A stretch of 64,000 nt of DNA, taken from the NCBI GenBank assembly GCA_963853835.1, contig OY970834.1:35247257-35311256 (forward strand), given 5' to 3'. The translations under genes and the position numbers were made by a program. The stretch comes from Calendula officinalis (lineage: Eukaryota; Streptophyta; Magnoliopsida; Asterales; Asteraceae). Below the pieces are notes generated by a model. That model was given only the letters and a program-made list of their open reading frames with translations. It was not told the DNA's origin and ran no database searches. This document shows, one piece after another, positions 1 through 12,238 of this stretch; the stretch's first letter is position 1, and every line of letters starts with the position of its first letter.

Positions 1-1774
1 AACATTTATATGTAATCTCAACCTTTTGAGCTTAATCTGAGTTTCTAGGGTTATATATTTTTAAAATTTATTATTTAAAAAAGTGACAACATATTAAACA
101 ACTAGAATCATTATCGTTTTCCGTCCAATGATAGCATGCCATTTACCATTTATATTAAATTAAATAATATAAAAATATGGAGTAATGGGTGAGTTGTGAT
201 TGAAACGCGTGGCAAAAGGTGGTGAGATTGACAGCTCCGGCCGACGGTGCTTGGCGTGAAAATAAAAATAAAAATAAAATCATTTTTGAAGAAAACACGT
301 GAGAGCACGTGTCCGGATACGCGTAATCCTCCTCCTGTGATCGATCTCTGGTGTGGGAAGCTGGCTTCGTATTACGGCGCTATTTGGTATCTACATTCGT
401 TATAATTGTCAAACTCATTTTTCTTTCTTAAATTATGGTATTGATGTCGTTTTTGTTTGTTACGAGAAGGAGAGATGTATACTTTTCTACAATAGTTTTG
501 CAAGATATATGTTATGTACATTAAAGAATGTACCGTAAATAATTAGTAACATGTTCATTTAGAAAAATATTACTATAGGTAATTTTTAGTATTAAAATTC
601 ATATGAGATATTAAATTTTATAAGAAACATACAAATAAAACTTTAATTTAGAAAGCATGTCTAGTCATCTTATAAGAATGTCACGATTAAAAGATAAATG
701 TATTCCACAAAGTGCTTATGAATTCTATTTTAAAACGTAATGAGATTTTTTGTATTTATATAGTATGCTAAACTTAAATATATTCATCAATAACAAATAT
801 CGAAAATGTACTCTCACCCACTTATCTCTCCCTAACTCGTCATTGTATTGACAAGTATGTTAGACCCTAATTAGTCTACAAAGTAAGACACATATTAGGT
901 TAGAAAACCATTTAGTGAGTAGTGACATAAAGGAAACTACATCTCCTTTTTGGATAAATTTTAGTCAAATTACACCAACTTTTTTACATCTCATTTCGTA
1001 AATAGATATATAAATCATTCTCTCTTACTTTTTTACACCACCACCGCTTAGTCAGATTGGAAAACCGCCAAAAAATAAAAAACCATGTCGCGGCTTTGGG
1101 CGTGGACAATTCTAGTTTAACTATAATAGATATTCTTATTAAAGAAATATTAAACGAGACTAAAAATAAGCATAACAATAGCAAATGTCATTAACGAGCG
1201 ATGTAGGTCCGCCCTCCACTGCGATCGTAGGTTAAAAACATTCATAGTATAATCCTTTTCTTGTTAAAAAGTTTTGAGCCATACATTTTTAATTATATTG
1301 TACATCTTTTAGATTTTTCTATATAATTATTTTAAAGAATTGTGGAAATAAAATATCTTATAAGCTATCTAAGTGTATATATTATGTATGTTAATTGTAG
1401 TCGTTTATTGTTTTAAATATGTAACTGAAAATCAATATATAAGCATTTATTTATTTATTTTTTAGTATATCACAATATTCACTTGTATCTATAGTGAGTT
1501 GAAAGTTAATAAACATCAAAATTTTATTTTACTAAAGAAAATAAATCATAAGAAGATATAAATTAAAACAAATCAAATATATGTAGTGCTGCCGCTAGTT
1601 ATCAATTTAATACAGTATTAAAGTAAGAAAATGGTTTTTAAGAATCTGCAGCCATCATACAACGGATGCATACACTACAATTAAACCACATTAATTTTAT
1701 ATTAATATTTTGAATGTATAGCTCATTATCCAATCAATTTTGAGTGAATAGTAACTTGAATCACAATTACATAT
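1..1774. other. AT-rich intergenic DNA
   Basis: I see no gene here. Open frames are short, low in complexity and without recognisable domains. The first 350 bases are richer in GC than the rest and hold two G-box motifs (see the separate entry), so they may be the upstream region of a gene lying to the left of the window. Confidence 0.6.
296..311. promoter_or_regulatory. Paired G-box (CACGTG) motifs
   Basis: Two perfect CACGTG hexamers start at 296 and 306, exactly 10 bp apart, about one DNA turn. The second continues as ACGTGTCC, matching the ABRE form bound by plant bZIP factors. ACGCGT occurs at about 205 and again just downstream near 320. The motifs are seen directly; a regulatory role is inference, since no target gene is identified inside the window. 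Confidence 0.35.
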
Positions 1775-1791
1775 ATAGATGAATTCCATTT

Positions 1792-1914
1792 ATCAAAGGG
1801 CATTTAGCCTAGTAGTATGGTGTGTGCCTCTCAACCTTATGGTCAGGGGTTCAAATCCCTTCATGGATATAGGTGATAATTAGGAATAGATTAGATTTGC
1901 CGTTCAAAAAAAAA
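1792..1914 (+). mobile_element. tRNA-derived SINE
   Basis: A body of about 123 bp carries an internal RNA polymerase III promoter: an A-box-like TAGCCTAGTAGTATGG near 1806 and a B-box GGTTCAAATCC near 1848. It ends in an A-rich tail (1906-1914). It is flanked by a perfect 17-bp target duplication, ATAGATGAATTCCATTT, at 1775-1791 and 1915-1931. TSD, Pol III boxes and A tail together identify a SINE mobilised by a LINE machinery. The perfect TSD suggests a fairly recent insertion. Confidence 0.85.
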
Positions 1915-2008
1915 ATAGATGAATTCCATTTGAATTTTGTAAAATAGGAAATGTAATATATAGACGTACAGTACATAAAAATGAAATTATGACATTTGTG
2001 CTCGCCAT

Positions 2009-2775
2009 TTTAAAACCCGGGTTATTACTCAACCCGGTATGATGGTCGGGTCACGGGTCAATTGGTTCAACCGTTGAGTTGACCCGGGTCAACTAAGAAT
2101 ATATAAATATATATATTATATAAAAAAAAGATGTATACCTCTTGTAACTTGTTATACATATGATGTACAACTTTTTAATGCAACACAGAATTATAAAACA
2201 AGTATTCCCCTAGTTATTCAAACCTCTTAATCTCGCAGCAAAACATGATTTTGATATCCTTCTTCCATGATCTCATATTCTCATTCACAACCAACAACCT
2301 TTTTCAAATTCTTGAAATTAATCAGAACTCAGTCCAACCTCAAAACTCAATCTTTTTGTTCCTAATTATCATTAATATTACAATTAGATCTAACCCCATC
2401 AAGATTCCCGTCACCATTTTCATTTCCTAACACTAAAATATGTTCATAAATCACAGCTCTACCAAAATCAGGATCACGAACCTGATTATCACATACCAGT
2501 TTAACATCTATAGCATTCTCATGAGCAATATGAGTTTGCATATGCAAAATTAAACAAGATATTGATAAACAGATCAAACAAATATATAATCTTCCTTCGT
2601 ATCCATAAGTAGAAAGAGTATATTAGTATATTACACCTGCGGTCGGGTCATTTTCCGGGTCGCCGGGTTTAACAAAAACCCGCCGGGTCACATGGGTTTA
2701 ACAAAAATCAGCCTGCTCTCTTCCCCGGGTTAACCGGGTTGAACCGCCCGGGTCGACCCGGGTTTTAAAACATTG
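2009..2775. mobile_element. hAT-type MITE, CCCGGGTT family, copy 1
   Basis: The ends are inverted copies of TTTAAAACCCGGGTT. The 8-bp direct repeat CTCGCCAT flanks it at 2001-2008 and 2776-2783, the TSD length of hAT transposons. The left end lacks about 6 bp (CAATGT) present at the right end and in copy 2 at 8246. The subterminal DNA is full of GGGTCAACCCGG-like motifs; the centre is AT-rich and has no transposase. It is non-autonomous. Confidence 0.75.
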
Positions 2776-2783
2776 CTCGCCAT

Positions 2784-3790
2784 ATTATTAGACCTATTTT
2801 TAGGCTTATTTAAATAGCCTCGATCAGCACTTATTTCTCATTATTACTCCCTATTAAACTAAATACCGTATTTAAAGTTAGAATTATGAATAGCATGTTT
2901 TTAAAAAGAATTACTTAAAGAGAAAAAAAGGTTTATTAATAATGCAACTCAAGTTAAAAAAAATTCGATTTTACTTTAAGAATGGGAAATGGATTAATTG
3001 CTTCCCATAATGTGAACGATTGGAGAAAGTAAATGAAAGCTTCGAGTTTGATCATTTCAACCATAGTTGACCATTCCAAAAAAGTTGACCATTAACTACA
3101 AAACTATCTACGGAATATTATTAATTTTGTATCAGCGTAACGATATTTAAATATAGTACTCATGATTTGTATTTTGAATAAAAATACCATTTAAGACATG
3201 CTATAAAACACGTTTTTAAGAAAACCATGAATTGGATTCATATATAAAAAATCACGTTTATTAAGAAAACCATGAATATTTGATTCACATATAAAAAATC
3301 ATTGACTCAGCTTACACATGGTTATTTAATAGTGTTCATATTTGTGAGAGAACAAGAAATTATCAAGTTGACTTGTTGGAAGGATGATGGTAATAGTTGG
3401 TCAACAAAGACGTTGAAATGAACCAAATAAGAAGGTTCCAAATAAATTTCACGTAAAAGAGTTAGTTAGCGCGAACACATGATGTCATATTTTTAATAGG
3501 TACATGAATTATGCATAAATACATTTTAGGTGATTTTAGTTAGTATTATCAGTTATTTTATATGTTTGTGATTTACCTAAAAAAAATTTTAACGGCAATT
3601 TTGTGATTTACTTAATATTGATGGTTTTCGGGTTAAGCTCAAATACAAGATAAGTGAGTGTAAGATGAGTGAGTGTGGAATGTACACTTATTCTAGATAA
3701 TTTGAAACAACTTATAAAAGATAGCGGAAGCAAGGGGGCGACACCCCCTAAGTGGGGTCCGCTAAAAATGAATGATTATGTTTGTTAAAT
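2784..3790. other. AT-rich intergenic DNA
   Basis: No gene, RNA or clear repeat boundary is visible. A short palindromic GC-rich patch (near 3733-3760, AGGGGGCGACACCCCCTA) interrupts the AT-rich sequence just before the next MITE. Confidence 0.5.
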
Positions 3791-4692
3791 GGATTTTGAT
3801 AATAACAGCCCTTAGTGGATAATTACATTATTTGTTATTAAATATTGATTAATTACAAATTAACCAATAACCACTAACCCATATTTATTTGTTTTTCTTC
3901 GTTACTAGTAACCTCTTCAACAAACCCCATTAAAAAACTGCCCACCAATTCATAATTGCGTAGCACTGTTACTGTAGCAGTACATTCCAGAGATTTAGAA
4001 ACCAAAATGAAAATCATTTCAGGTTAGGGTTCCATTTTACTATAAGCTTGAACCGTCATTTTATAAATTGCAGAGGTTTTCTCTTAAAGGTTGTTTTCAT
4101 TAACTTTTTCATCAACTGCTCTCAAAAAAGTTTCTTCTAACTTCTTTTTCGGAAATTTGAAATTCATCCCGGGTATCATCTTCTGATTCCGTAACCTCTT
4201 CCTGTTCATCGAGTATTTGAGGAAATGGGTCGGTTTCATTTTGAGTAGTTTTTTCAATATCATAAGATGTTAATTTATCACAAGATTAAAAAGATGAAGA
4301 TGTTTAATTTTTGTAAGATAAAAATGTGATTTTTGACGAAACAAAAGGGGGTGTTTAATTTCCTTTTTGTTTGGGAAAGGTCACAGGGGGTGATTGGGAA
4401 GCATACAGTGATTAAAAGTCATTTAATTTAATTTTGGTGATATACAAATTTAATGAGTTGCAGAGACAAGCTACAAATTTTTAATGATTCTCTGGATGAG
4501 ATTTGGTTTTACGCAGATTGATTGCAGGAAGACAGGAAGTTTGGCTAGGAAGTTTGATCGGAGGAGGTTGCTGAAATAAAGGAAGAAGAAGATTCTAATA
4601 GTTAGTTAATGGTTAATATATAATTAATTAAGGGTTAAAAATGTAATTATTCACTCTTAATGACAGCCCTAAGGGCTGTCATTATTAAAACC
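3791..4692. mobile_element. MITE-like element with GATAATRACAGCCC ends
   Basis: The left end reads GGATTTTGATAATAACAGCC and the right end, reverse-complemented, reads GGGTTTTAATAATGACAGCC, so the termini are inverted repeats. A perfect hairpin GACAGCCCTAAGGGCTGTC lies at 4662-4680 inside the right end. The interior is non-coding. I could not find a convincing target duplication. Related termini occur at 17096-17129 (broken by an LTR) and 39131-39405. Confidence 0.55.
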
Positions 4693-6099
4693 CCTAACAA
4701 TACCAATACTCTAATTCTTATTATCATTATGATATCTGTTTTTTAAAACTTAACTTTAAAGTGTTTAATCGTATCAATATGTGTTAAGATGTAGAAATCA
4801 CTAATAGGGAATTATCAGTAATCATTTGTGAATTTGAATGTTTAACCGGCAAGCAACATTTGTAAAGAAATCCTTACTTTTTGCACACCCACATTACCTC
4901 TTTACACCCATAGATCCATCCCACCCATCCACACCTTACCTTACACTTTTTTGCTTTTAAATTTGAATCCGTAATTAATTATTTAATAATAAATAAATTA
5001 TCATAATTCATGAATAACAACAGTTTGTAAATGTAGATGGACAAAAGAAAAGAACAAAAGCTAGCCTACAGCAAAACTTAACTATAAAAACAGAATCTGA
5101 TGCCTGCCTGCACAACATTGTTATCTTTGTTACTCTTTTAGTTGGATATTCATACTATATTGTTTCCCAAAGTAGTTGGTATCTGAGAACCCGAAGCTAT
5201 CCACAAATACCATATCGAATTATTATCTAGGCCTATGAAAATCGACAGCTCATTATGGTGCTGGCTACCTTAGTTACTAATTTCTTCTTTGTGTAATAAG
5301 GCTCATACCACATATTTTTAATTTTTCCAAAGTGATAAAATAAGTGTTGTTGACAGTGATATGTCAGTTAGTGTGTCAGTTTAAAAGTGCATATGTGTTG
5401 CTATTTAAAGCGGTAAAGCTAACGAATGAAGGAGAAGCAAGGGTCTAATGCCATCTTTGAAATATTAATAATTTGTAGGGATGAAAAAACTGAAAATCAT
5501 ACTAATTATTTAGTGCGTTTGATTCTAGATTATTACATTGAGTTGTTCTTCATTGAAGTATACCCTGTTTTTCCTATTAGGTAGTGATTATAGTTAACTT
5601 TTTAAGTTAATGATATAGAGGGTATTAATTTATAGAAAGAGTAACAACCTAACAGACATAATTCACAGAGTCATGGGCACTCGGAGACATCAATTTTATT
5701 AAAACGTCTATTCAGCTTTTTATACCTAAAATGCATTCATATAGTGTGAAATGAAAAAAAAATATCTCTCAAAAAAATATTATTTAGGTCTACCTTTTAA
5801 ATCCACAAATTAACATACTTATAAAAGAATGTCAGTTGGCAAAATTAATAAACTAAATGAGTAGATAGCAAAATAGAAATAACAGATGTTACCAAATTCA
5901 TTATGTATGTTTATTTGTAGCATTGTAGGTCTAAAAGGTATGCATAATTAGTGTTTCTCTAACTAAAAATAGAAAACAAAATATACGGGCCACACACCTC
6001 ACTCTTTTTTGTTTGAAAGCATATAATCAACTCTTATTTATCCCTAACTAGACTTGAACCTATAATCTATAGATTATGGACAATATTTTACACCTTACA
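4693..6099. other. AT-rich intergenic DNA
   Basis: No coding frame longer than a random expectation and no recognisable element boundary. I see nothing further to annotate. Confidence 0.5.
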
Positions 6100-6107
6100 C
6101 TAATATC

Positions 6108-6649
6108 TAGGGGTGTTCACTATTCGGATATAACCGGATTATCCAATTGGACATTTTGGATTGGAATATTTGGATTGGTTATTTGGTTTTTTGGATCGGT
6201 TTGGACTTGAACCAAATTAATATTTTGGTTTTCGGATTGGATTTGGTTTTCGTTGTGAAAACCGGATTGTCCAAAAAAACCAAATAGTAATATATATACC
6301 AATCCTTTTGGAGTTTTTGATAAAGTTGATGTCAAGATTTTTGCATATATGATTATAAATGTCACAAGTTATAAATTAGACTTGTTTTTGTGTACAAAGT
6401 AGTTTATCACTTTGGAATTGTACATATCGAACTTAATATTATTTATGTTATATACATTTGTAGTATTTTGAAATTTTTTTAGGAAAACCAAAAGGATAAA
6501 ACCAAACCATCCAAATTGTTATTTGTTTCGGATCGGTTTGGTTTTCGAATTAGTTTGGACGGTTCGGTTTGAACTTTTAAAAATCGGACTTTATTTGGTT
6601 TCACATATTTGGTTCGGATAAAACCAAACCGTCCAAACGAACACCCTTA
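6108..6649. mobile_element. hAT-type MITE with TAGGGGTGTTC ends
   Basis: The left end is TAGGGGTGTTC and the right end is GAACACCCTTA. A perfect 8-bp duplication CTAATATC flanks it at 6100-6107 and 6650-6657, the hAT TSD length. The 542-bp interior is low-complexity, built of TTTGGTTTTCGGAT-like words, with no transposase. The tandem duplication beginning near 6402 copied its right half together with its TSD, so the duplication is younger than the insertion. Confidence 0.8.
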
Positions 6650-8233
6650 CTAATATCATTAGACTACAAACCTTAGTTCACACACCTCAGTCTCAATCCC
6701 TCTTTTACAATACCACCACTTAACCTAAAAAAAAAAAAATTATGATTCTGTCTCCCATTTTTACATCATCACGGTTATATTTGACCATTTCTGAAAACTG
6801 CCTAAAAGATAAAATAAAATAAAAACTGCCAAATATAATTGAATATCGCAAGTACCGTTCTAGAAAACTGCCTAAAAGATATTTGACCATTTCTGAAAAC
6901 TGCCTAAAAGATAAAATAAAATAAAAACCGCCAAATATAATTGAATATCGCAAGTACCGTTCTAGAATGTAATAATTAATATTAATTTTTTTCAGAAATA
7001 TCTAACCTTCTAAACGCTCTTATCATTGTGCCCTTGATAGTTGATGCATATGCTACAACTCTCAATTATGCAATATCTCTATCAAGAAATTCTAAGAGAA
7101 GTTTCAGTTTTTCTGTATATGGTTTCGGGCTTTGGGCCTAATTGGGCCTGGTTTTCAATATATACGCCAATTTCAGAAAAAAGAAAAAAAATATTTATCT
7201 ATATTTTTGAGGAGTAGGAAACAGAATACAGTTGGTCCACTGTTTGACTCCCAAGATCCCAATTCCCCGCCCCCGGGATTTTAAGGCGACAACGTTATTT
7301 TGCTGGCTTAAATTCAAGTTTATCACTTTGGAATTGTACATATCGAACTTAATATTATTTATGTTATATACATTTGTAGTATTTTGAAATTTTTTTAGGA
7401 AAACCAAAAGGATAAAACCAAACCATCCAAATTGTTATTTGTTTCGGATCGGTTTGGTTTTCGAATTAGTTTGGACGGTTCGGTTTGAACTTTTAAAAAT
7501 CGGACTTTATTTGGTTTCACATATTTGGTTCGGATAAAACCAAACCGTCCAAACGAACACCCTTACTAATATCATTAGACTACAAACCTTAGTTCACACA
7601 CCTCAGTCTCAATCCCTCTTTTACAATACCACCACTTAACCTAAAAAAAAAAAAATTATGATTCTGTCTCCCATTTTTACATCATCACGGTTATATTTGA
7701 CCATTTCTGAAAACTGCCTAAAAGATAAAATAAAATAAAAACTGCCAAATATAATTGAATATCGCAAGTACCGTTCTAGAAAACTGCCTAAAAGATATTT
7801 GACCATTTCTGAAAACTGCCTAAAAGATAAAATAAAATAAAAACCGCCAAATATAATTGAATATCGCAAGTACCGTTCTAGAATGTAATAATTAATATTA
7901 ATTTTTTTCAGAAATATCTAACCTTCTAAACGCTCTTATCATTGTGCCCTTGATAGTTGATGCATATGCTACAACTCTCAATTATGCAATATCTCTATCA
8001 AGAAATTCTAAGAGAAGTTTCAGTTTTTCTGTATATGGTTTCGGGCTTTGGGCCTAATTGGGCCTGGTTTTCAATATATACGCCAATTTCAGAAAAAAGA
8101 AAAAAAATATTTATCTATATTTTTGAGGAGTAGGAAACAGAATACAGTTGGTCCACTGTTTGACTCCCAAGATCCCAATTCCCCGCCCCCGGGATTTTAA
8201 GGCGACAACGTTATTTTGCTGGCTTAAATTCAA
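6402..8233. repeat. 916-bp tandem duplication
   Basis: Positions 6402-7317 and 7318-8233 are near-identical direct copies with a 916-bp offset; every stretch I compared matches. The unit contains the right half of a hAT MITE, AT-rich DNA and an internal sub-repeat (about 6780-6970 and 7696-7886) in which the phrase CTGAAAACTGCCTAAAAGAT recurs. The 77-codon frames at 6720-6953 and 7636-7869 are identical only because of the duplication and have no sign of being a gene. It looks like a recent unequal-exchange or replication-slippage product, or an assembly artefact. Confidence 0.9.
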
Positions 8234-8245
8234 GTTTGTATTTAT

Positions 8246-8897
8246 CAATGTTTTAAAACCCGGGTTGACCCGGCCGGTTGAACCGGTCGAACCGGGACCC
8301 GGTACATGAGGCGGGTCAACTCGGTCCGGTTTAATTCCTATTTTCCGCCCGCTGAGACCCGGCCGGGTTTCCGGTTGAACCGCCGACCCGGCGACCCGTT
8401 GACCCGGTAAAAACCCGGAATTTACAAAAAAATCCCTAATATCAGTGGTTTTTCAGCCGCTACTACTACTTTCGATTCTATCTCGCTCGTTTCTGCTCGT
8501 CCACCGTCCACCCACACAAGGTAATTTCATTAGTTGCTGCCCGATTTATTTCTACAAATTCATTGTTATGTTCTACAAATTGATTGCTCAAATTGATTGT
8601 TGATACAAATTCATCTTTGCTGCCCGATTTATTTCTCCAAATTGATTGTTGCTGCCCGATTTATTGATTGTACAAATTGTTGTGTTCTATAAATTCATTG
8701 GTTGCTCAAATTTATCAGTGATATCTCTCTCAAATTAATTTGTTTCTGTTTTTGGTTCTACAAATTGAGTGAAGAAACATGCGTATGCAACTTTTCATAT
8801 GTTTTTCGGTAAAACGGTTGAACCGCCGGTTGAACCGGTTGAACCGTGACCCGGTCATCACACCGGGCCAAACAATAACCCGGGTTTTAAAACATTG
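8246..8897. mobile_element. hAT-type MITE, CCCGGGTT family, copy 2
   Basis: A perfect 21-bp terminal inverted repeat starts CAATGTTTTAAAACCC and is mirrored at the right end. A perfect 8-bp TSD, GTATTTAT, lies at 8238-8245 and 8898-8905. The subterminal regions are dense in CCGGTTGAACCGG motifs and the interior is AT-rich and non-coding. It belongs to the same family as the element at 2009-2775 and is the better-preserved copy. Confidence 0.88.
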
Positions 8898-8905
8898 GTA
8901 TTTAT

Positions 8906-9284
8906 TATTATCATTAGTTAGAGAATTGTTATTATCTCATACAATTTGTGAATATTTATATCTCTATATATAAATGTCAGAATTAATATATGATATGAAA
9001 AAATCAAGGTTTTAAAAGACATAAGGCGCGGTGTGGCGGCACTATCAAGCCTTAAGATATGACGAGCCATGGCGAGACATGTCGTTTCTCAAGGCGTGAC
9101 TTAAGTCGCCAATTTTGTATATAATTTATAATTTTATATACATTATTATAAATTTATAACATAGTTAATAAAAATTTTTTCTTCATTTTTGACATATTCA
9201 ACGATTCTTATAACAAAATACCTACCTCAATACCTTTAATATGCTTAAAAACACAGCTTATGACATAATTATTTAGAACCAATA
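8906..9284. other. Intergenic DNA with a GC-rich repeat fragment
   Basis: No gene. Around 9005-9110 a GC-rich fragment beginning GGTTTTAAAAGACATAAGGC looks like one end of another TIR element, but I could not find its partner. Confidence 0.4.
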
Positions 9285-9373
9285 ACATTTCTTGCATTAT
9301 TTTTTTGGAAACGGCTTTCTTATAAACAAAACTAGCTAAAAGCTAGACAAAACACGAACAAGAGTTAAAACAA

Positions 9374-12235
9374 CTAACTGTTACAAGGTAAAATAAGCCA
9401 TTCGGCCCAACTAACTCTAAATTTATGCCTACGATTACAAATCCAAAGAAACGTTACTTCTTTAATTGAGTCAACCAGCAAATGCCTTCTAGCTTCTCCA
9501 CTATTAAAAGTAATAGCATTTCTATGAAGCCAAATTATCCAAGTCGTCGTAAGAGTCACTGCTTCAATAATCAATTTAGACTTGGACGTAATGGAACTCG
9601 AATCCAAATTATACAAAAATTCATCCATAGTATCCACATTAGTATCAATAACTTGCAACCAATTACCTATTGCCCTCCAAACGCTTCTAGCAACTTCACA
9701 CGACCAAAATAAATGATCCACATCCTCCACACCATCCCCACACATAACACATTTGAGATCTTCAAACGTGATTCCCCTCGACACCAAATTCACTTTAGAA
9801 GGGACTCGATTCAAATTTATTTTCCAAAAAAGAATGTTAACTTTCTGAGGCACTAAAGAATTCCATCGTGTCTGAATGACCGATGACGGAAGAATTAAAT
9901 TGTCAATCCATTTTCTAGTACTTTTAACAACATAACCACCCTCGCCCTCAATATCCCACCTCCAATTATCCGCATCATTTGACAACGGAACGTTACTCAC
10001 AACCCGGTTTAATTCCCGGACTTGCTCCTCCTCTCTTCCGCCCCGAATCTCTCGACGCCAATTCCCTAAAACCGAACCATCCCTCACCCGATCCGCCACT
10101 GTGCATTCATCGTTCACCTCGAGCCTATACAACCTCGGGAATTGCTCCCGAAGCGTGTTCGAGCCCACCCAAATGTCGCTCCAAAACCGGGTCATACTAC
10201 CGTTGCCGATACACCTTTTCAAATGACATAAAAGGTCAATACCGTCCTCTTTAAGCCTATACACCGTCTTCAAAATTTGGGGCCATGGGGACGACCCAAG
10301 CACACAAGGATTGGCCATATCCATAGCACCATTACGACCATAAATCGCCTTAACCACCTTAGACCACAATAAATTTTCATTTTTAACAAATCTCCAAATC
10401 CACTTCACAACAAGCGAGATATTAAAGGCATATAAGCTACCAATGTTTAAACCCCCATTTTGATACGAGGCCAACACCGAGTCCCATTTAATCCAATGAA
10501 TCTTCCGTTTTTCCTCGGTTCCTCCCCAAAAAAAAGAGGCTCTAAGTTTTTCTAGCTCATTTGCAACAACTTTCGGCATAACAAATAGGGACATATAGTA
10601 AATACCCATCCCTCCCAACACCGTCTTCAATAACATAGACCTCCCACCGACCGATAACATATTAACTTTCCACCCGGACAACTTTTTCTTAAAACGATCG
10701 GTCAAAATATCCCAATTCTTCTTTCTCGTCATACACGCACCAACGGGAAGTCCCAAATATGTAAACGGAAATTTATCATAACAAACGCCGATCATCGAGG
10801 CCATGTTTCTAACATCTTCATCCGGAACCCCAACACCATACAGATTGGATTTATGAAGATTCAGCTTCAAACCCGAAACCATATGAAAATAGTGTAATAT
10901 AATAAGAAGACTTTGCATGTTATTAAGCGACCATTCCCCCAAAAAAATAGCATCATCAGCATATAATAAATGAGAAAGAGTCACCGAATCAGTGTTTACC
11001 TTGACCCCGGTAAACAAACGCTTTGATATCGCTTCCTCCATGGCCACATGAAGGCCTTCCATGGCAATAATAAAAAGAAATGGCGATAAAGGATCCCCTT
11101 GCCGCAATCCCCTGCCGAGTTTAAACTCAGCCGAAGCATTCCCGTTCAAAATAACCGAAGCTCTAGAGGAATGAAGTGTTGCACCTATCCACTTCCGCCA
11201 CTTAACCGGGAATCCCATAAATTCCATCATTCTATCTAGAAACTCCCAACTGATAGTATCATACGCTTTCTCAAAATCAATTTTAAGCACCATTGCCCTT
11301 CTTTTCTTCTTTTTATACCAATCAATAACCTCATTCACTATCATTGGACCATCCAGAATCTGCCGACCTTTTACAAAAGCAGTCTGTTCTTGACTAACGA
11401 CCGAATCCACTACCAGAGCTAACCGAAACGCCAGCAATTTCACGATAATTTTATATTGAACACCAATGTGACTGATGGGCCGATAATCATTAACAGCAAG
11501 CGGGTTGATAACTTTTGGAATCAGCGTAATGAGTGAAGAATTGCACCCCGCCGGAATATAACCTGTGTCAAAAAACTCAACAACAAAATTAAATATATCT
11601 AATTTTAAAAGATCCCAAAATTGTTTAATAAAAGCAAAAGTAAAACCGTCAGGCCCCGGGGCCTTGTCGTTTCCACAGCTCCAAACCACCGCTTTCAGCC
11701 CGGTCATTGTAACCGAACCCACTAGTAGCTCAGCCTCATCACGTGACAAATTTTTGAACTTTTCGCTACGTCTTGCAACTCTAATAACCGGGACACTTTT
11801 AAATTTGTCAGCATAATAATCATGAAAAATCTTCTTCACATCCACCGGGGACGTATTCCACACCCCATCTTTTTTAACCCCTCGGATCAAAGAATGTCTC
11901 CTTTTACTATTGATGATCCCATGAAAATATTTGGAATTTTCATCGCCCTCAATACACCATTTGACCTTCGCTTTTTGGGACAGATCCTTCCATTCTTTTG
12001 TTTCCAACTTATATAACAAAAGCTTGGCATTCTGACGTGCCCGCATCTCTTCTTCCGTGGCCTGAAACTCGTCCATTTTCTTCTCAATTTTATGGACTTT
12101 TTCCGTCAATATTTTCCGCTCCGCAACCTGTTCAACGTTTTTATTCCGCCACCAAATTTTACATTTTTCCTTTAAACTCTTCAATTTATCTTTAAATTTA
12201 ATAAAATGATTGTCGCTAGAACTTTCCACATTCAT
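9374..12235 (-). CDS. LINE ORF2 C-terminal part: reverse transcriptase and zf-RVT
   Basis: A 953-aa open frame, the downstream part of LINE ORF2. After a lysine-rich linker come the RT blocks: NDYRPISHIG near residue 249, the LKIDFEKAYD aspartate block near 321, GLRQGDPLSPFLF near 404, and the catalytic YADD near 452. The C-terminal region has the zf-RVT finger CVMCG...HLFWSC near residue 850 and ends WLILPCNS. It reverse-transcribes LINE RNA at the nicked target. It is cut off from the endonuclease by one TGA codon, so the ATG at 12235 is only the first Met after the lesion, not a natural start. Confidence 0.93.
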   Translation of the reverse strand: MNVESSSDNHFIKFKDKLKSLKEKCKIWWRNKNVEQVAERKILTEKVHKIEKKMDEFQATEEEMRARQNAKLLLYKLETKEWKDLSQKAKVKWCIEGDENSKYFHGIINSKRRHSLIRGVKKDGVWNTSPVDVKKIFHDYYADKFKSVPVIRVARRSEKFKNLSRDEAELLVGSVTMTGLKAVVWSCGNDKAPGPDGFTFAFIKQFWDLLKLDIFNFVVEFFDTGYIPAGCNSSLITLIPKVINPLAVNDYRPISHIGVQYKIIVKLLAFRLALVVDSVVSQEQTAFVKGRQILDGPMIVNEVIDWYKKKKRRAMVLKIDFEKAYDTISWEFLDRMMEFMGFPVKWRKWIGATLHSSRASVILNGNASAEFKLGRGLRQGDPLSPFLFIIAMEGLHVAMEEAISKRLFTGVKVNTDSVTLSHLLYADDAIFLGEWSLNNMQSLLIILHYFHMVSGLKLNLHKSNLYGVGVPDEDVRNMASMIGVCYDKFPFTYLGLPVGACMTRKKNWDILTDRFKKKLSGWKVNMLSVGGRSMLLKTVLGGMGIYYMSLFVMPKVVANELEKLRASFFWGGTEEKRKIHWIKWDSVLASYQNGGLNIGSLYAFNISLVVKWIWRFVKNENLLWSKVVKAIYGRNGAMDMANPCVLGSSPWPQILKTVYRLKEDGIDLLCHLKRCIGNGSMTRFWSDIWVGSNTLREQFPRLYRLEVNDECTVADRVRDGSVLGNWRREIRGGREEEQVRELNRVVSNVPLSNDADNWRWDIEGEGGYVVKSTRKWIDNLILPSSVIQTRWNSLVPQKVNILFWKINLNRVPSKVNLVSRGITFEDLKCVMCGDGVEDVDHLFWSCEVARSVWRAIGNWLQVIDTNVDTMDEFLYNLDSSSITSKSKLIIEAVTLTTTWIIWLHRNAITFNSGEARRHLLVDSIKEVTFLWICNRRHKFRVSWAEWLILPCNS

Positions 12236-12238
12236 ACC

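Noticed and set aside
6720..7869. Two identical 77-codon frames on the minus strand (6720-6953 and 7636-7869)
   Set aside because: Their identity comes from the 916-bp DNA duplication. The peptide itself is repetitive, low in complexity and has no promoter or family resemblance.
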